DNA of 64,000 bases from positions 62,001-126,000 of the forward strand of contig CAJWTV010000002.1 of assembly GCA_913047375.1 (NCBI GenBank), given 5' to 3'. The notes under the pieces were generated by a model that was not told the origin of the DNA, made no database searches, and was given only the letters and a program-made list of their open reading frames with translations. The stretch comes from an uncultured Polaribacter sp. GTDB lineage: Bacteria > Bacteroidota > Bacteroidia > Flavobacteriales > Flavobacteriaceae. Below are positions 38,687 to 48,262 of the stretch, one piece after another. A program made the position numbers and the translations under genes. How positions within the stretch are numbered: position 1 is the stretch's first letter; the number at the start of each line of letters is the position of its first letter.

Positions 38687-39676
38687 ATGACTGAAGGAAA
38701 TTTTGTTGATTACATTAAAGTATATGCTACCTCTGGTAAAGGAGGTCAAGGTTCTATGCATTTACACAGAGAAAAGTATATTACAAAAGGTGGTCCAGAT
38801 GGAGGAGATGGAGGACGAGGAGGTCACATAATTTTACGAGGAGATAAAAATATGTGGACTTTATTTCATTTGAAGTTCAAAAAACATTTTAGAGCAGACC
38901 ATGGTGGATCTGGAAGTAAAAGTAGAAGTACTGGTGCAGACGGTAAAGATATATATGTTGATGTCCCTTTAGGAACAATAATTAGAGATGCTGATACTGA
39001 TGAAATTATTTTAGAAATTACGGAAAATAAAAAAGAAGTTATTTTATTACGTGGAGGAAAAGGTGGTTTAGGCAACTGGCATTTTAAATCTTCTACAAAT
39101 CAAACTCCAAGATATTCACAGCCAGGAATGGATGGAATTGAAGCTTGGTTTCGTTTAGAATTAAAACTATTAGCAGATGTTGGTTTAGTTGGTTTTCCTA
39201 ATGCTGGAAAATCCACACTACTATCTGTTTTGACAGCTGCAAAACCAAAGATAGCAGATTATGCTTTTACAACTCTAAAGCCTAATTTAGGAATTGTAGA
39301 GCACAGAGATAATCAAACTTTTGTAATTGCAGATATACCTGGTATAATAGAAGGAGCTGCAGATGGCAAGGGGCTTGGCCACAGATTTTTAAGACACATA
39401 GAACGTAATTCTACCTTATTGTTTTTAATCCCAGCGGATAGTGATGATATTAATAAAGAATATGAAATTTTACTTAACGAACTTAAACAACATAATCCGG
39501 AATTATTGGATAAAGATCGTTTACTAGCAATTTCTAAATCAGATATGCTAGACAATGAATTAAAAGAAGAAATTAAAGCAGAACTCCCAAAAGGAGTAGA
39601 AGCATTGTTTATTTCATCTATAGCACAAACTGGTCTTCAGGAGTTAAAAGACAAGCTTTGGAAAATGTTGAATTAA
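38687..39676 (+). CDS. obgE: GTPase ObgE/CgtA
   Basis: A 329-residue Obg GTPase involved in 50S maturation and stress control. The glycine-rich Obg domain (about 1-160) has [12 protein letters not shown] and [12 protein letters not shown]; the G domain has the P-loop GFPNAGKST, the G3 DIPGIIEGA and the G4-like SKSD. There is no C-terminal OCT extension. It follows the HPRT-Adk gene by 41 bases and is probably cotranscribed. Confidence 0.96.
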   Translation: MTEGNFVDYIKVYATSGKGGQGSMHLHREKYITKGGPDGGDGGRGGHIILRGDKNMWTLFHLKFKKHFRADHGGSGSKSRSTGADGKDIYVDVPLGTIIRDADTDEIILEITENKKEVILLRGGKGGLGNWHFKSSTNQTPRYSQPGMDGIEAWFRLELKLLADVGLVGFPNAGKSTLLSVLTAAKPKIADYAFTTLKPNLGIVEHRDNQTFVIADIPGIIEGAADGKGLGHRFLRHIERNSTLLFLIPADSDDINKEYEILLNELKQHNPELLDKDRLLAISKSDMLDNELKEEIKAELPKGVEALFISSIAQTGLQELKDKLWKMLN

Positions 39677-39727
39677 ACATTTTTTTTATGAAAGGAGAAA
39701 TTTATAATTTTGGCTTTATCAATAAGA

Positions 39728-40204
39728 CTATTCTCTTATTTGAATTTTAATTGGTAATCTATACTTCGTATTCACAGGAATTCCTCGCTTTGTTGCAGGT
39801 TTTATAATCGGTAACTTTTCTATACTATTTTGGATTACACTATCTAATTCAGGAAGTTGTTTTTTTAAATTATCAGTCAACTCAATTTTTTTAAAAGAAA
39901 TCATCCCTTTTGAATTAATCAATAGATCAATAAATATTATTTCTGATATAGAATCTCTGGCTTCGAGAGGGTTTTGCAATAACTCTTTATTGATTTTTTG
40001 ATGAATAGTATTTCTAAAACAAAGATATTTTTGATTTTTATCAATAATCGTATCACATACTTTAAAAGAGGGTGAAAAATCTACAATAGAAAAATCTACA
40101 ATAGTATCTAAATTTTCAATTTTGAATTTTTCAAACTCCATCAATTTGTTGCAAGAAATGGAGAAAAATATTAAAATGGAAAAAATAATAAAACGAAAAA
40201 TCAT
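39728..40204 (-). CDS. Lipoprotein with TonB-C-like domain, function unknown
   Basis: A 158-residue protein with a lipoprotein signal (hydrophobic stretch to FFSISC, Cys at 18). The C-terminal half reads like a TonB C-terminal fold: LINSKGMISFKKIELTD, then a helix with LPELDSVIQNSIEKLP and the end motif PATKRGIPVNTKYRLPIKI. In TonB-like proteins of this phylum this pattern is common. There is no transmembrane helix and no Pro-rich region as in a true TonB, so it is more likely an envelope accessory protein. It converges with obgE and is divergent from the DUF456 gene. Confidence 0.75.
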   Translation of the reverse strand: MIFRFIIFSILIFFSISCNKLMEFEKFKIENLDTIVDFSIVDFSPSFKVCDTIIDKNQKYLCFRNTIHQKINKELLQNPLEARDSISEIIFIDLLINSKGMISFKKIELTDNLKKQLPELDSVIQNSIEKLPIIKPATKRGIPVNTKYRLPIKIQIRE

Positions 40205-40329
40205 AAATTAGATTATTAAGTAAAACTACTAAATTTTATTGAGTTTTTCTCTAGATTTTAACCTCTCATAGAGTAATATAATATCAATAAGATTTTTTTC
40301 TTTAAAAAACAAAAAACTAATTTAGCTAA

Positions 40330-40358
40330 TTGAAAATTCACTTTGTAATTTAGTTTTC
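40330..40358 (+). promoter_or_regulatory. Candidate promoter of the DUF456 gene
   Basis: TTG at 40330-40332, an 18-base spacer and TAGTTTTC at 40351-40358, close to TAnnTTTG with one mismatch. The element ends 14 bases before the ATG, giving a very short leader. Confidence 0.4.
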
Positions 40359-40372
40359 TATTTATTTATATT

Positions 40373-40873
40373 ATGGATATTTTTTTATTAATTCTTGGTT
40401 TCGTTTTAACTATTCTTGGAATCATTGGATCTTTCCTACCTGTATTACCAGGTCCGTTATCTGGCTGGGCTGGGTTGTTAATTTTACATTTAACTGATGC
40501 TATTCCAATGAATTTTTTATTATTAGGAATTACCCTAATAGTGGCAATAATAATTTGGACTTTAGATTATATTATTCCTATTGTAGGAACTAAAAAGTTT
40601 GGAGGGAGTAAAAAAGGTATTTATGGAACTTTAATAGGTATAGTTATTGGATTATTTTCTCCTATCCCTTTTGGTATTTTATTTGGCGCTTTTTTTGGTG
40701 CATTAATTGGAGAATTAATTCATGATAATAATAATTTATATAGAGCTTTTAAGGCATCTTTTGGAGCTATTATTGGTTTATTAGCTTCTGTAACTATCAA
40801 ATTTATAGTATCTTTTACATATGTTATTTTGTTTTTAATTAAATTATGGGAACACAAAACAGTACTCTTTTAA
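40373..40873 (+). CDS. DUF456 domain membrane protein
   Basis: A 166-residue hydrophobic protein with four or five membrane segments, starting MDIFLLILGFVLTILGIIGSF and containing LPVLPGPLSGWAG and the glycine-rich helices IGIVIGLFSPIPFGILFGAFFGALIGE. This is the DUF456 family: small inner-membrane proteins with no known function. It is a lone gene; the candidate small RNA converges with it downstream. Confidence 0.85.
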   Translation: MDIFLLILGFVLTILGIIGSFLPVLPGPLSGWAGLLILHLTDAIPMNFLLLGITLIVAIIIWTLDYIIPIVGTKKFGGSKKGIYGTLIGIVIGLFSPIPFGILFGAFFGALIGELIHDNNNLYRAFKASFGAIIGLLASVTIKFIVSFTYVILFLIKLWEHKTVLF

Positions 40874-40943
40874 ATAAATTTATTGGATAAGGATCAATAA
40901 TTTCATATTCTTTTGTGGATAAAATTTAGCTAGTTTGTAAAAT

Positions 40944-40973
40944 AAAAAAAAGCGCCCCATTTAAGGGAAGCTT
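40944..40973 (-). terminator. Terminator of the candidate small RNA
   Basis: On the minus strand AAGC and GCTT form the base of the stem and CCC/GGG its top, with a small internal loop; the stem is followed at once by eight T. Converging transcripts from the DUF456 gene meet the mirror form with an A-tract in front. Confidence 0.6.
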
Positions 40974-41053
40974 TCCATTGGTTAACAAAACCATGACACT
41001 TTTATGAAAGTGCCAAAACAACACAACTATTTGCTACTTAAGTAAAAGTAACA
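40944..41053 (-). ncRNA. Candidate small RNA with own promoter and terminator
   Basis: The minus strand of the gap between the DUF456 gene and lysS has a full promoter (41058-41087) and, about 80 bases on, a hairpin followed by eight T. The predicted RNA is about 110 nt, from around 41053 to 40944, and folds into three hairpins in a row: CACTTT/AAAGTG at 40997-41012, TGGTT/AACCA at 40979-40993 and the terminator stem at 40950-40973. No reading frame of any length is inside. It could be a regulatory RNA, perhaps a member of a flavobacterial RNA family such as Flavo-1, which I cannot verify. The limits are estimates. Besides this element, the 306-base gap holds only the lysS promoter. Confidence 0.6.
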
Positions 41054-41057
41054 TTTT

Positions 41058-41087
41058 CAAATATAAACTATTTTATAAATGTCTCAA
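41058..41087 (-). promoter_or_regulatory. Promoter of the candidate small RNA
   Basis: On the minus strand TTG (41087-41085), a 19-base spacer and TATATTTG (41065-41058) match the Bacteroidetes promoter completely. It is back to back with the lysS promoter, with 25 bases between the two -33 triplets. Confidence 0.6.
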
Positions 41088-41112
41088 TTTTTTTTTCTTT
41101 TTTATTTCTTAA

Positions 41113-41143
41113 TTGCCTAACTCTTCAATAGATTGTATCTTTG
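41113..41143 (+). promoter_or_regulatory. lysS promoter
   Basis: TTG at 41113-41115, a 20-base spacer and TATCTTTG at 41136-41143. The start point should be near 41147, about 33 bases before the ATG. Confidence 0.7.
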
Positions 41144-41179
41144 TGATCTATAATATTTACTTGTAAACAAAGACATAAA

Positions 41180-42874
41180 ATGCAATTATCAGAACAAGAA
41201 GTTGTACGAAGAGAAAAGCTAATAAAGTTACGTGAATTAGGGATTAATCCATACCCTGCAGATTTATTTCCAATCAATTCAAATTCTACTGAGATAAAGG
41301 AAAACTATACTCACGATAAATCTGTTATTATTGCTGGACGTTTGATGTCTATTAATATTCAAGGTAAGGCTTCTTTTGCACAATTACAAGACGGTGATGG
41401 TAGAATTCAATTGTATTTTAATAGAGATGAAATTTGCTTAGGTGAAGATAAATCATTGTATAATAATGTTTTTAAAAAACTATTAGATTTAGGAGATTTT
41501 GTTGGTATCGAAGGTATTCTTTTCACAACCCAAGTTGGTGAAAAAACAGTGATGGTGAAAAAGTTTAAGTTACTTTCTAAAGCTTTAAAGCCTTTGCCAA
41601 TGCCTAAAGTAAAAGATGGTGTTACATATGACGCTTTTACTGACCCTGAAATGCGTTACAGACAGCGTTATGCTGATTTAGTTGTTAACCCTCATGTAAA
41701 AGAAGTTTTTGTAAAACGCACTAAGTTATTTAATGCTATGCGAGCCTTTTTAAGTGAAGACGGGTATTGTGAAGTTGAAACTCCTATACTACAACCCATT
41801 CCAGGAGGAGCAGCAGCTAAACCATTTATAACGCATCATAATTCGTTAGACATCCCTTTATATATGAGAATTGCTAACGAGCTGTATTTAAAAAGACTGA
41901 TTGTTGGAGGGTTTGATGGTGTGTATGAATTTGCCAAAGACTTTAGAAATGAAGGAATGGACCGCACCCATAACCCAGAGTTTAGTATGATGGAATTATA
42001 TGTAGCTTATAAAGACTACAACTGGATGATGGATTATACTGAGAGATTACTTGAGTATTGTGCTATTAAAGTAAATGGAACCACTGAGGCTACTTTTGGA
42101 GAACATGACATTAATTTTAAAGCACCTTATCTTCAAATTTCTATGACAGATGCTATTATAAAGTACACTGGCTTTGATATTTCAGGAAAATCGGAAACTG
42201 AAATTAGAGTTGCTGCTAAAGAGATGGGTATTGAAGTAGATGAAACGATGGGGAAAGGAAAGATCATTGATGAAATTTTTGGAGAAAAATGTGAAGGAAA
42301 TTTTATTCAACCTACTTTTATTATCGATTATCCAAAAGAAATGAGTCCGCTTTGTAAAGAACATCGTGACAATCCAGAGCTTACTGAACGTTTTGAATTA
42401 ATGGTCTGTGGAAAAGAATTAGCAAACGCATATAGTGAACTAAACGATCCTATTGATCAAAGAGAACGATTTGAAGACCAGGTTAAATTAGCAAGCCGCG
42501 GTGATGATGAAGCTACACAGTTTATTGATTACGATTTTTTACGGGCTTTAGAATACGGTATGCCTCCTACTTCTGGAATTGGAATTGGAATGGATCGATT
42601 AATTATGTTCTTAACAAACAACCAATCCATACAAGAGGTTTTATTTTTTCCTCAAATGAGGCCTGAAAAGCAATTGCCTTCTTTAGAATTGACGCCCGAG
42701 GAAAAGGATGTTTTGTCAATAATTACTAAGATTGATAAAATAGATTTAAACATTTTAAAAGCACAATCTGGATTATCTAATAAAAAATGGGATAAAACTA
42801 TTAAAGGATTAACTAAAAAAGCAGTAGCTAAGGTTTCTAAAACAAATGAAGGTCTTTTTGTTGAAGTTATTTAG
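41180..42874 (+). CDS. lysS: Lysine--tRNA ligase (class II)
   Basis: A 564-residue class II lysyl-tRNA synthetase. The OB-fold anticodon domain (about 45-150) has IAGRLMSINIQGKASFAQLQD; the catalytic core has motif 2 FAKDFRNEGMDRTHNPEFSM and motif 3 GIGIGMDRLIM. The core ends near LFFPQMRPE (about 496). A C-terminal extension of roughly 65 residues follows, with a compact helix-turn-helix look (NILKAQSGLSNKKWDKTIKG); it is absent from the 505-residue E. coli enzyme but, as far as I recall, common in flavobacteria. Single gene between its own promoter and a strong bidirectional terminator. Confidence 0.96.
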   Translation: MQLSEQEVVRREKLIKLRELGINPYPADLFPINSNSTEIKENYTHDKSVIIAGRLMSINIQGKASFAQLQDGDGRIQLYFNRDEICLGEDKSLYNNVFKKLLDLGDFVGIEGILFTTQVGEKTVMVKKFKLLSKALKPLPMPKVKDGVTYDAFTDPEMRYRQRYADLVVNPHVKEVFVKRTKLFNAMRAFLSEDGYCEVETPILQPIPGGAAAKPFITHHNSLDIPLYMRIANELYLKRLIVGGFDGVYEFAKDFRNEGMDRTHNPEFSMMELYVAYKDYNWMMDYTERLLEYCAIKVNGTTEATFGEHDINFKAPYLQISMTDAIIKYTGFDISGKSETEIRVAAKEMGIEVDETMGKGKIIDEIFGEKCEGNFIQPTFIIDYPKEMSPLCKEHRDNPELTERFELMVCGKELANAYSELNDPIDQRERFEDQVKLASRGDDEATQFIDYDFLRALEYGMPPTSGIGIGMDRLIMFLTNNQSIQEVLFFPQMRPEKQLPSLELTPEEKDVLSIITKIDKIDLNILKAQSGLSNKKWDKTIKGLTKKAVAKVSKTNEGLFVEVI

Positions 42875-42989
42875 ATGCTTTCAAACAAGAGAAAAACATA
42901 GTAATTTTTTGCTAACTGAGATCTAAAAATAGAAAAATAGTATCGCCAAAAGTATTATTGGAGAGACTTAAAAGTCAACAAACATTCTA

Positions 42990-43043
42990 AACTTTTAACT
43001 AAAAAAATCCAGCTTTAAAGCTGGATTTTTTTAGTTAAAAGTT
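42990..43043. terminator. Bidirectional terminator between lysS and mdh
   Basis: A perfect 54-base palindrome with 27-base arms and its centre between 43016 and 43017. The core is ATCCAGC / GCTGGAT, flanked by seven A on one side and seven T on the other, then by further complementary AACTTTTAACT-type arms. It serves the convergent genes lysS and mdh. Confidence 0.9.
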
Positions 43044-43055
43044 ACATATTTATTA

Positions 43056-43982
43056 CTATAATTCTAATAAACCGTTTGTTTTAGTGACCCCTTCAGCAGA
43101 TTCTTGCATATGAGTTTTTTCAGCATCAGTTAAATTAAGTTCAACAATTTTTTCTATTCCGTTTTTCCCCAGTACAACAGGAACTCCAATACATAAGTCA
43201 TTTAAACCGTATTCACCCTCTAATAAAACGGAGCAAGGAAATATTTTCTTTTGATCACAAGCTATTGCTTGAACTAAGCCCGAAACTGCAGCACCAGGGG
43301 CATACCACGCAGAAGTCCCTAATAATCCTGTTAAGGTAGCTCCACCAACTTTAGTGTCTTGTAATACTTGCTCTAATCTTTCTTTAGAAATAAACTCAGA
43401 AGCAGGTACAGAATTTCTAGTAGCGAGTCTTGTTAAAGGAACCATACCTTTATCTGAATGACCGCCAATAACCATTCCGTCTACATCAGAAATAGGAGCT
43501 GCTAGAGCTTCTGCTAATCTATATTTAAAACGTGCAGAGTCTAGCGCTCCACCCATTCCAATAATTCTGTTTTTAGGAAGTCCTGTTGTCTTATGTACTA
43601 AATAAGTCATTGTATCCATTGGATTAGAAACAACAATAATAATAGTATTTGGAGAGTGTTTAATTAAGTTAGCTGAAACCATTTTTACAATACCAGCATT
43701 AATTCCAATTAACTCTTCACGAGTCATTCCCGGTTTTCTTGGGATACCAGAGGTTATTACACAAATATTAGAATTTACCGTTTTAGTATAATCATTAGTA
43801 GTTCCTGTAATTTTTGTATCAAATCCGTTTAATGATGCAGTTTGCATCAAATCCATTGCTTTACCCTCTGCAAAACCTTCTTTAATATCTAATATTACTA
43901 CTTCAGAAGCGAAATCTTTAATTGCGATGTATTCAGCACAACTAGCACCAACAGCACCAGCGCCAACAACTGTAATTTTCAT
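43056..43982 (-). CDS. mdh: Malate dehydrogenase (NAD-dependent, LDH-like type)
   Basis: A 308-residue enzyme of the citric acid cycle interconverting malate and oxaloacetate. The NAD-binding loop is VVGAGAVGAS, the substrate-loop motif SGIPRKPGMTREEL carries the Arg that selects malate over lactate, and the catalytic His is in VIGGHSDKGMVPL. The end at 43056 is close to the palindromic terminator. It lies 19 bases downstream of gyrB on the same strand, so readthrough from gyrB is likely. Confidence 0.95.
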   Translation of the reverse strand: MKITVVGAGAVGASCAEYIAIKDFASEVVILDIKEGFAEGKAMDLMQTASLNGFDTKITGTTNDYTKTVNSNICVITSGIPRKPGMTREELIGINAGIVKMVSANLIKHSPNTIIIVVSNPMDTMTYLVHKTTGLPKNRIIGMGGALDSARFKYRLAEALAAPISDVDGMVIGGHSDKGMVPLTRLATRNSVPASEFISKERLEQVLQDTKVGGATLTGLLGTSAWYAPGAAVSGLVQAIACDQKKIFPCSVLLEGEYGLNDLCIGVPVVLGKNGIEKIVELNLTDAEKTHMQESAEGVTKTNGLLEL

Positions 43983-44001
43983 GTTTTATATTTTAAATAA
44001 T

Positions 44002-45960
<1,959 letters not shown>

Positions 45961-45972
45961 TTATTTTCCAAT

Positions 45973-45995
45973 AAAAGCCGTTCCAGAAGGCTTTT
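45973..45995. promoter_or_regulatory. Hairpin in the gyrB leader
   Basis: AAAAGCC (45973-45979) and GGCTTTT (45989-45995) make a seven-base stem with a nine-base loop, placed between the gyrB -7 element and the ATG. On the minus strand the stem runs into TTTTATT, so it resembles a weak terminator; it could be an attenuator or a leftover terminator. Confidence 0.45.
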
Positions 45996-46005
45996 TCAGT
46001 TAACT

Positions 46006-46013
46006 CAAATTTA
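46006..46013 (-). promoter_or_regulatory. Candidate -7 element of gyrB
   Basis: On the minus strand TAAATTTG matches TAnnTTTG, 66 bases before the gyrB ATG. A TTG at the -33 place is not present. Confidence 0.45.
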
Positions 46014-46084
46014 CAAATTTTCATTCCCCCATTTTTTTTTTTGAATAAAAAACTTCTAAAATTATGAACATTTGTTGAAAACAG

Positions 46085-46115
46085 AATAACCTCTTAGACG
46101 GCTTAATAACCTCTT
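46085..46115. repeat. Short direct repeat upstream of gyrB
   Basis: AATAACCTCTT occurs at 46085-46095 and again at 46105-46115, a 20-base period, about two helical turns. It lies some 70-110 bases upstream of the gyrB -7 element, between gyrB and the end of asnB. It could be a protein binding site; no factor can be named. Confidence 0.45.
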
Positions 46116-46146
46116 TAAAAATGATTAAACTTTATTTAAATTACTT

Positions 46147-46175
46147 TTAAAAAGGCTAGTAATTAAAAACGCCTT
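46147..46175 (-). terminator. Weak candidate terminator of asnB
   Basis: On the minus strand AAGGC and GCCTT form a five-base stem with a 14-base loop, followed by a short T run. It lies about 30 bases after the asnB stop. The short stem makes this uncertain. Confidence 0.4.
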
Positions 46176-46206
46176 AAAACTTTAATTTTTTAAATTAAAT
46201 TTAACA

Positions 46207-47871
46207 CTAATACGCGTCATCATGAACATTAAGTATTGCTCTTCCAGATGGTTCATTCATATTTTTAAAAGCTTCATCCCAATCAAGTGCTATCTTTGTA
46301 CTACAAGCAACACTTGCCTCCTGAGGGACACTTAAAGCAGCTGCATCACTAGGGAAGTGTTCTTCAAAAATAGAACGATAATAAAATTCTTCTTTATTTT
46401 GAGGTGTTTGAATTGGGAACCTAAACTTAGCGTTTGTTAATTGCTCATCAGAAACTTCTTTATCGACGACCTCTTTTAGGGTGTCAATCCAATTATAACC
46501 AACTCCATCAGAAAATTGTTCTTTTTGCCTCCATGCGACACTCTCGGGTAACATATCTTCAAAAGCTTTTCTTATGATCCATTTCTCCATTCGTTCTCCA
46601 TTGATCATTTTATCTTTTGGATTTAAACGCATAGCTACATCAATAAATTCTTTATCTAAAAAAGGCACACGTCCTTCTATACCCCAGGCCATTAAACTTT
46701 TATTAGCTCTTAAACAATCATACATGTGTAATTTATCTAATTTACGGACAGTTTCTTCATGAAACTCTTTTGCATTTGGAGCCTTATGAAAGTATAAATA
46801 TCCTCCGAAAATTTCATCAGCACCTTCACCAGATAGCACCATTTTAATCCCCATTGATTTAATGACTCGCGCCATTAAGTACATTGGAGTAGAAGACCGA
46901 ATAGTTGTGATATCATAGGTTTCTATGTTGTAAACAACATCTTTAATGGCATCTAATCCTTCTTGTATCGTAAATTTAATTTCATGATGAATAGTACCTA
47001 TATAATCTGCAACCTTTTGAGCTGCAATTAAATCTGGAGATCCATCTAAACCAACAGAAAAACTATGTAATTGTGGATACCATGCATCCGATTTATCATC
47101 CGATTCAATTCTTTTTTGAGCATATTTCTTTGCAATAGCAGAAGTTACTGAAGAATCTAATCCACCAGAAAGTAAAACTCCGTAAGGTACATCACTCATC
47201 AACTGCCTGTGAACAGCATCTTCTAAAGCTTTTTTTACTTCTGTTATACTTGTTTCATTTTTTTTGACGGCTTCGTATTCAGTCCATTCTCTATTATACC
47301 ACTTTACAAATGCACCATCTTTACTTGTCATATAATGACCTGGGGGGAAAAGTTTTATCTCAGTACAGACACCTTCTAAAGCTTTTAATTCAGATGCTAC
47401 ATAAAATGTTCCGTTTTGATCCCAGCCCATGTATAAAGGGATAATTCCCATATGATCCCTTGCAATAAAATATTCATCCTTTTCGGTATCATAAATAGCA
47501 AATGCAAATATCCCATTCATTTCATCAATAAAGTTGACTCCTTTTTCTTTGTAAAGTGCTATAATAACTTCACAATCTGAGGCCGTTTGGAATTTGTATT
47601 TACCATCAAATTGTTTTTTTAATTCTCTATGGTTATAAATCTCTCCGTTTGCGGCTAAAATTAGTTTCTTATCTTGACTAAAAAGAGGCTGATGACCAGA
47701 TGCTGGGTCTACAATAGCTAGTCTTTCATGTGTCATAATAACTTTATCGTCACTGTATACTCCACTCCAATCTGGTCCACGATGTCTAATTTTTTTTGAC
47801 ATCTCCAGTAACTGAGGTCTTAAAACATTACTATTTTCTTTTAAATCAAACGCACATACAATACCGCACAT
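46207..47871 (-). CDS. asnB: Asparagine synthase B (glutamine-hydrolysing)
   Basis: A 554-residue amidotransferase that makes asparagine from aspartate, glutamine and ATP. The glutaminase nucleophile is C2 in MCGIVCAF; RHRGPDWSG and AANGEIYNH follow. The synthetase domain has the ATP-pyrophosphate loop LLSGGLDSSV and SGEGADEIFGGY. Length and motifs equal E. coli AsnB. It is a lone gene, divergent from the trp operon. I could not find a TAnnTTTG element in its upstream region. Confidence 0.96.
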   Translation of the reverse strand: MCGIVCAFDLKENSNVLRPQLLEMSKKIRHRGPDWSGVYSDDKVIMTHERLAIVDPASGHQPLFSQDKKLILAANGEIYNHRELKKQFDGKYKFQTASDCEVIIALYKEKGVNFIDEMNGIFAFAIYDTEKDEYFIARDHMGIIPLYMGWDQNGTFYVASELKALEGVCTEIKLFPPGHYMTSKDGAFVKWYNREWTEYEAVKKNETSITEVKKALEDAVHRQLMSDVPYGVLLSGGLDSSVTSAIAKKYAQKRIESDDKSDAWYPQLHSFSVGLDGSPDLIAAQKVADYIGTIHHEIKFTIQEGLDAIKDVVYNIETYDITTIRSSTPMYLMARVIKSMGIKMVLSGEGADEIFGGYLYFHKAPNAKEFHEETVRKLDKLHMYDCLRANKSLMAWGIEGRVPFLDKEFIDVAMRLNPKDKMINGERMEKWIIRKAFEDMLPESVAWRQKEQFSDGVGYNWIDTLKEVVDKEVSDEQLTNAKFRFPIQTPQNKEEFYYRSIFEEHFPSDAAALSVPQEASVACSTKIALDWDEAFKNMNEPSGRAILNVHDDAY

Positions 47872-48069
47872 AATTTTATATATTTTAATATAACTATTTA
47901 TTTTAAATACAAAAAACCAATTATTTGTTTTAATATTAAACTTATTTTTTAATTTTAGTTACATATTTAAGATTTTAATTATAATTTAATAAATTATTGA
48001 AACTAAATAATTAATTTTTGATTAACGAGATTACTGTTTATTATTTACTCAAAAAAAATGAAATAAAAC
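47872..48069. other. AT-rich intergenic region upstream of asnB, no gene seen
   Basis: The 391-base gap between asnB and trpE contains the trp promoter and attenuator in its right half. The left half (to 48069) is very AT-rich; I find no reading frame, hairpin with a T-run or full promoter match in it. It must hold the asnB promoter, but I cannot place it. Confidence 0.5.
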
Positions 48070-48100
48070 TTGGTCAAGTAGAATTTGGTTTCTAAATTTG
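48070..48100 (+). promoter_or_regulatory. trp operon promoter
   Basis: TTG at 48070-48072, a 20-base spacer and TAAATTTG at 48093-48100, a full match to the -33/-7 consensus. The start point should be around 48103-48107, so the leader-peptide ATG at 48108 would be at or almost at the RNA 5' end. Confidence 0.75.
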
Positions 48101-48107
48101 TAACCCA

Positions 48108-48155
48108 ATGATTAAACAACAAAATATATGGTGGTGGAGCTCTCTTAAACAATAA
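48108..48155 (+). CDS. trpL: trp leader peptide with three Trp codons
   Basis: A 15-codon frame encodes MIKQQNIWWWSSLKQ and stops with TAA. Three consecutive TGG codons at 48129-48137 are a Trp sensor as in classical attenuation leaders. It lies directly after the trp promoter and 30 bases before a strong terminator hairpin, with trpE next. A chance run of three TGG codons here in such AT-rich DNA is unlikely. Translation would be practically leaderless, since no ribosome binding site fits. The symbol trpL is used by function; the peptide itself is not expected to be conserved in sequence. Confidence 0.82.
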   Translation: MIKQQNIWWWSSLKQ

Positions 48156-48217
48156 GTGAGAATATCCCCCTATATGTAAAAATATAAAAAAGGCTTATCT
48201 CACGATAAGCCTTTTTT
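48141..48217 (+). promoter_or_regulatory. trp attenuator: competing RNA stems
   Basis: Three segments can pair in two ways. Segment 1, TCTCTTA (48141-48147), lies just after the Trp codons; segment 2, TAAGTGAGA (48153-48161), follows; segment 3, TCTCAC (48198-48203), is in the top of the terminator. Segments 1 and 2 can form a stem with a two-base bulge. If a ribosome stalls on the Trp codons it covers segment 1, and GTGAGA in segment 2 is free to pair with TCTCAC, which would open the terminator. With enough Trp, 1:2 forms and the terminator stands. The pairings are seen in sequence; the mechanism is inferred by analogy with classical attenuation. Confidence 0.65.
48186..48217 (+). terminator. 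Attenuator terminator in front of trpE
   Basis: Perfect 14-base arms: six A plus GGCTTATC on the left, GATAAGCC plus six T on the right, with the four-base loop TCAC. It ends 45 bases before trpE, inside the operon's leader, so it must be conditional. Confidence 0.9.
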
Positions 48218-48262
48218 GCTATTATAAATAAATATTGAATTTATTAAGCAAAAATCAAAAAA

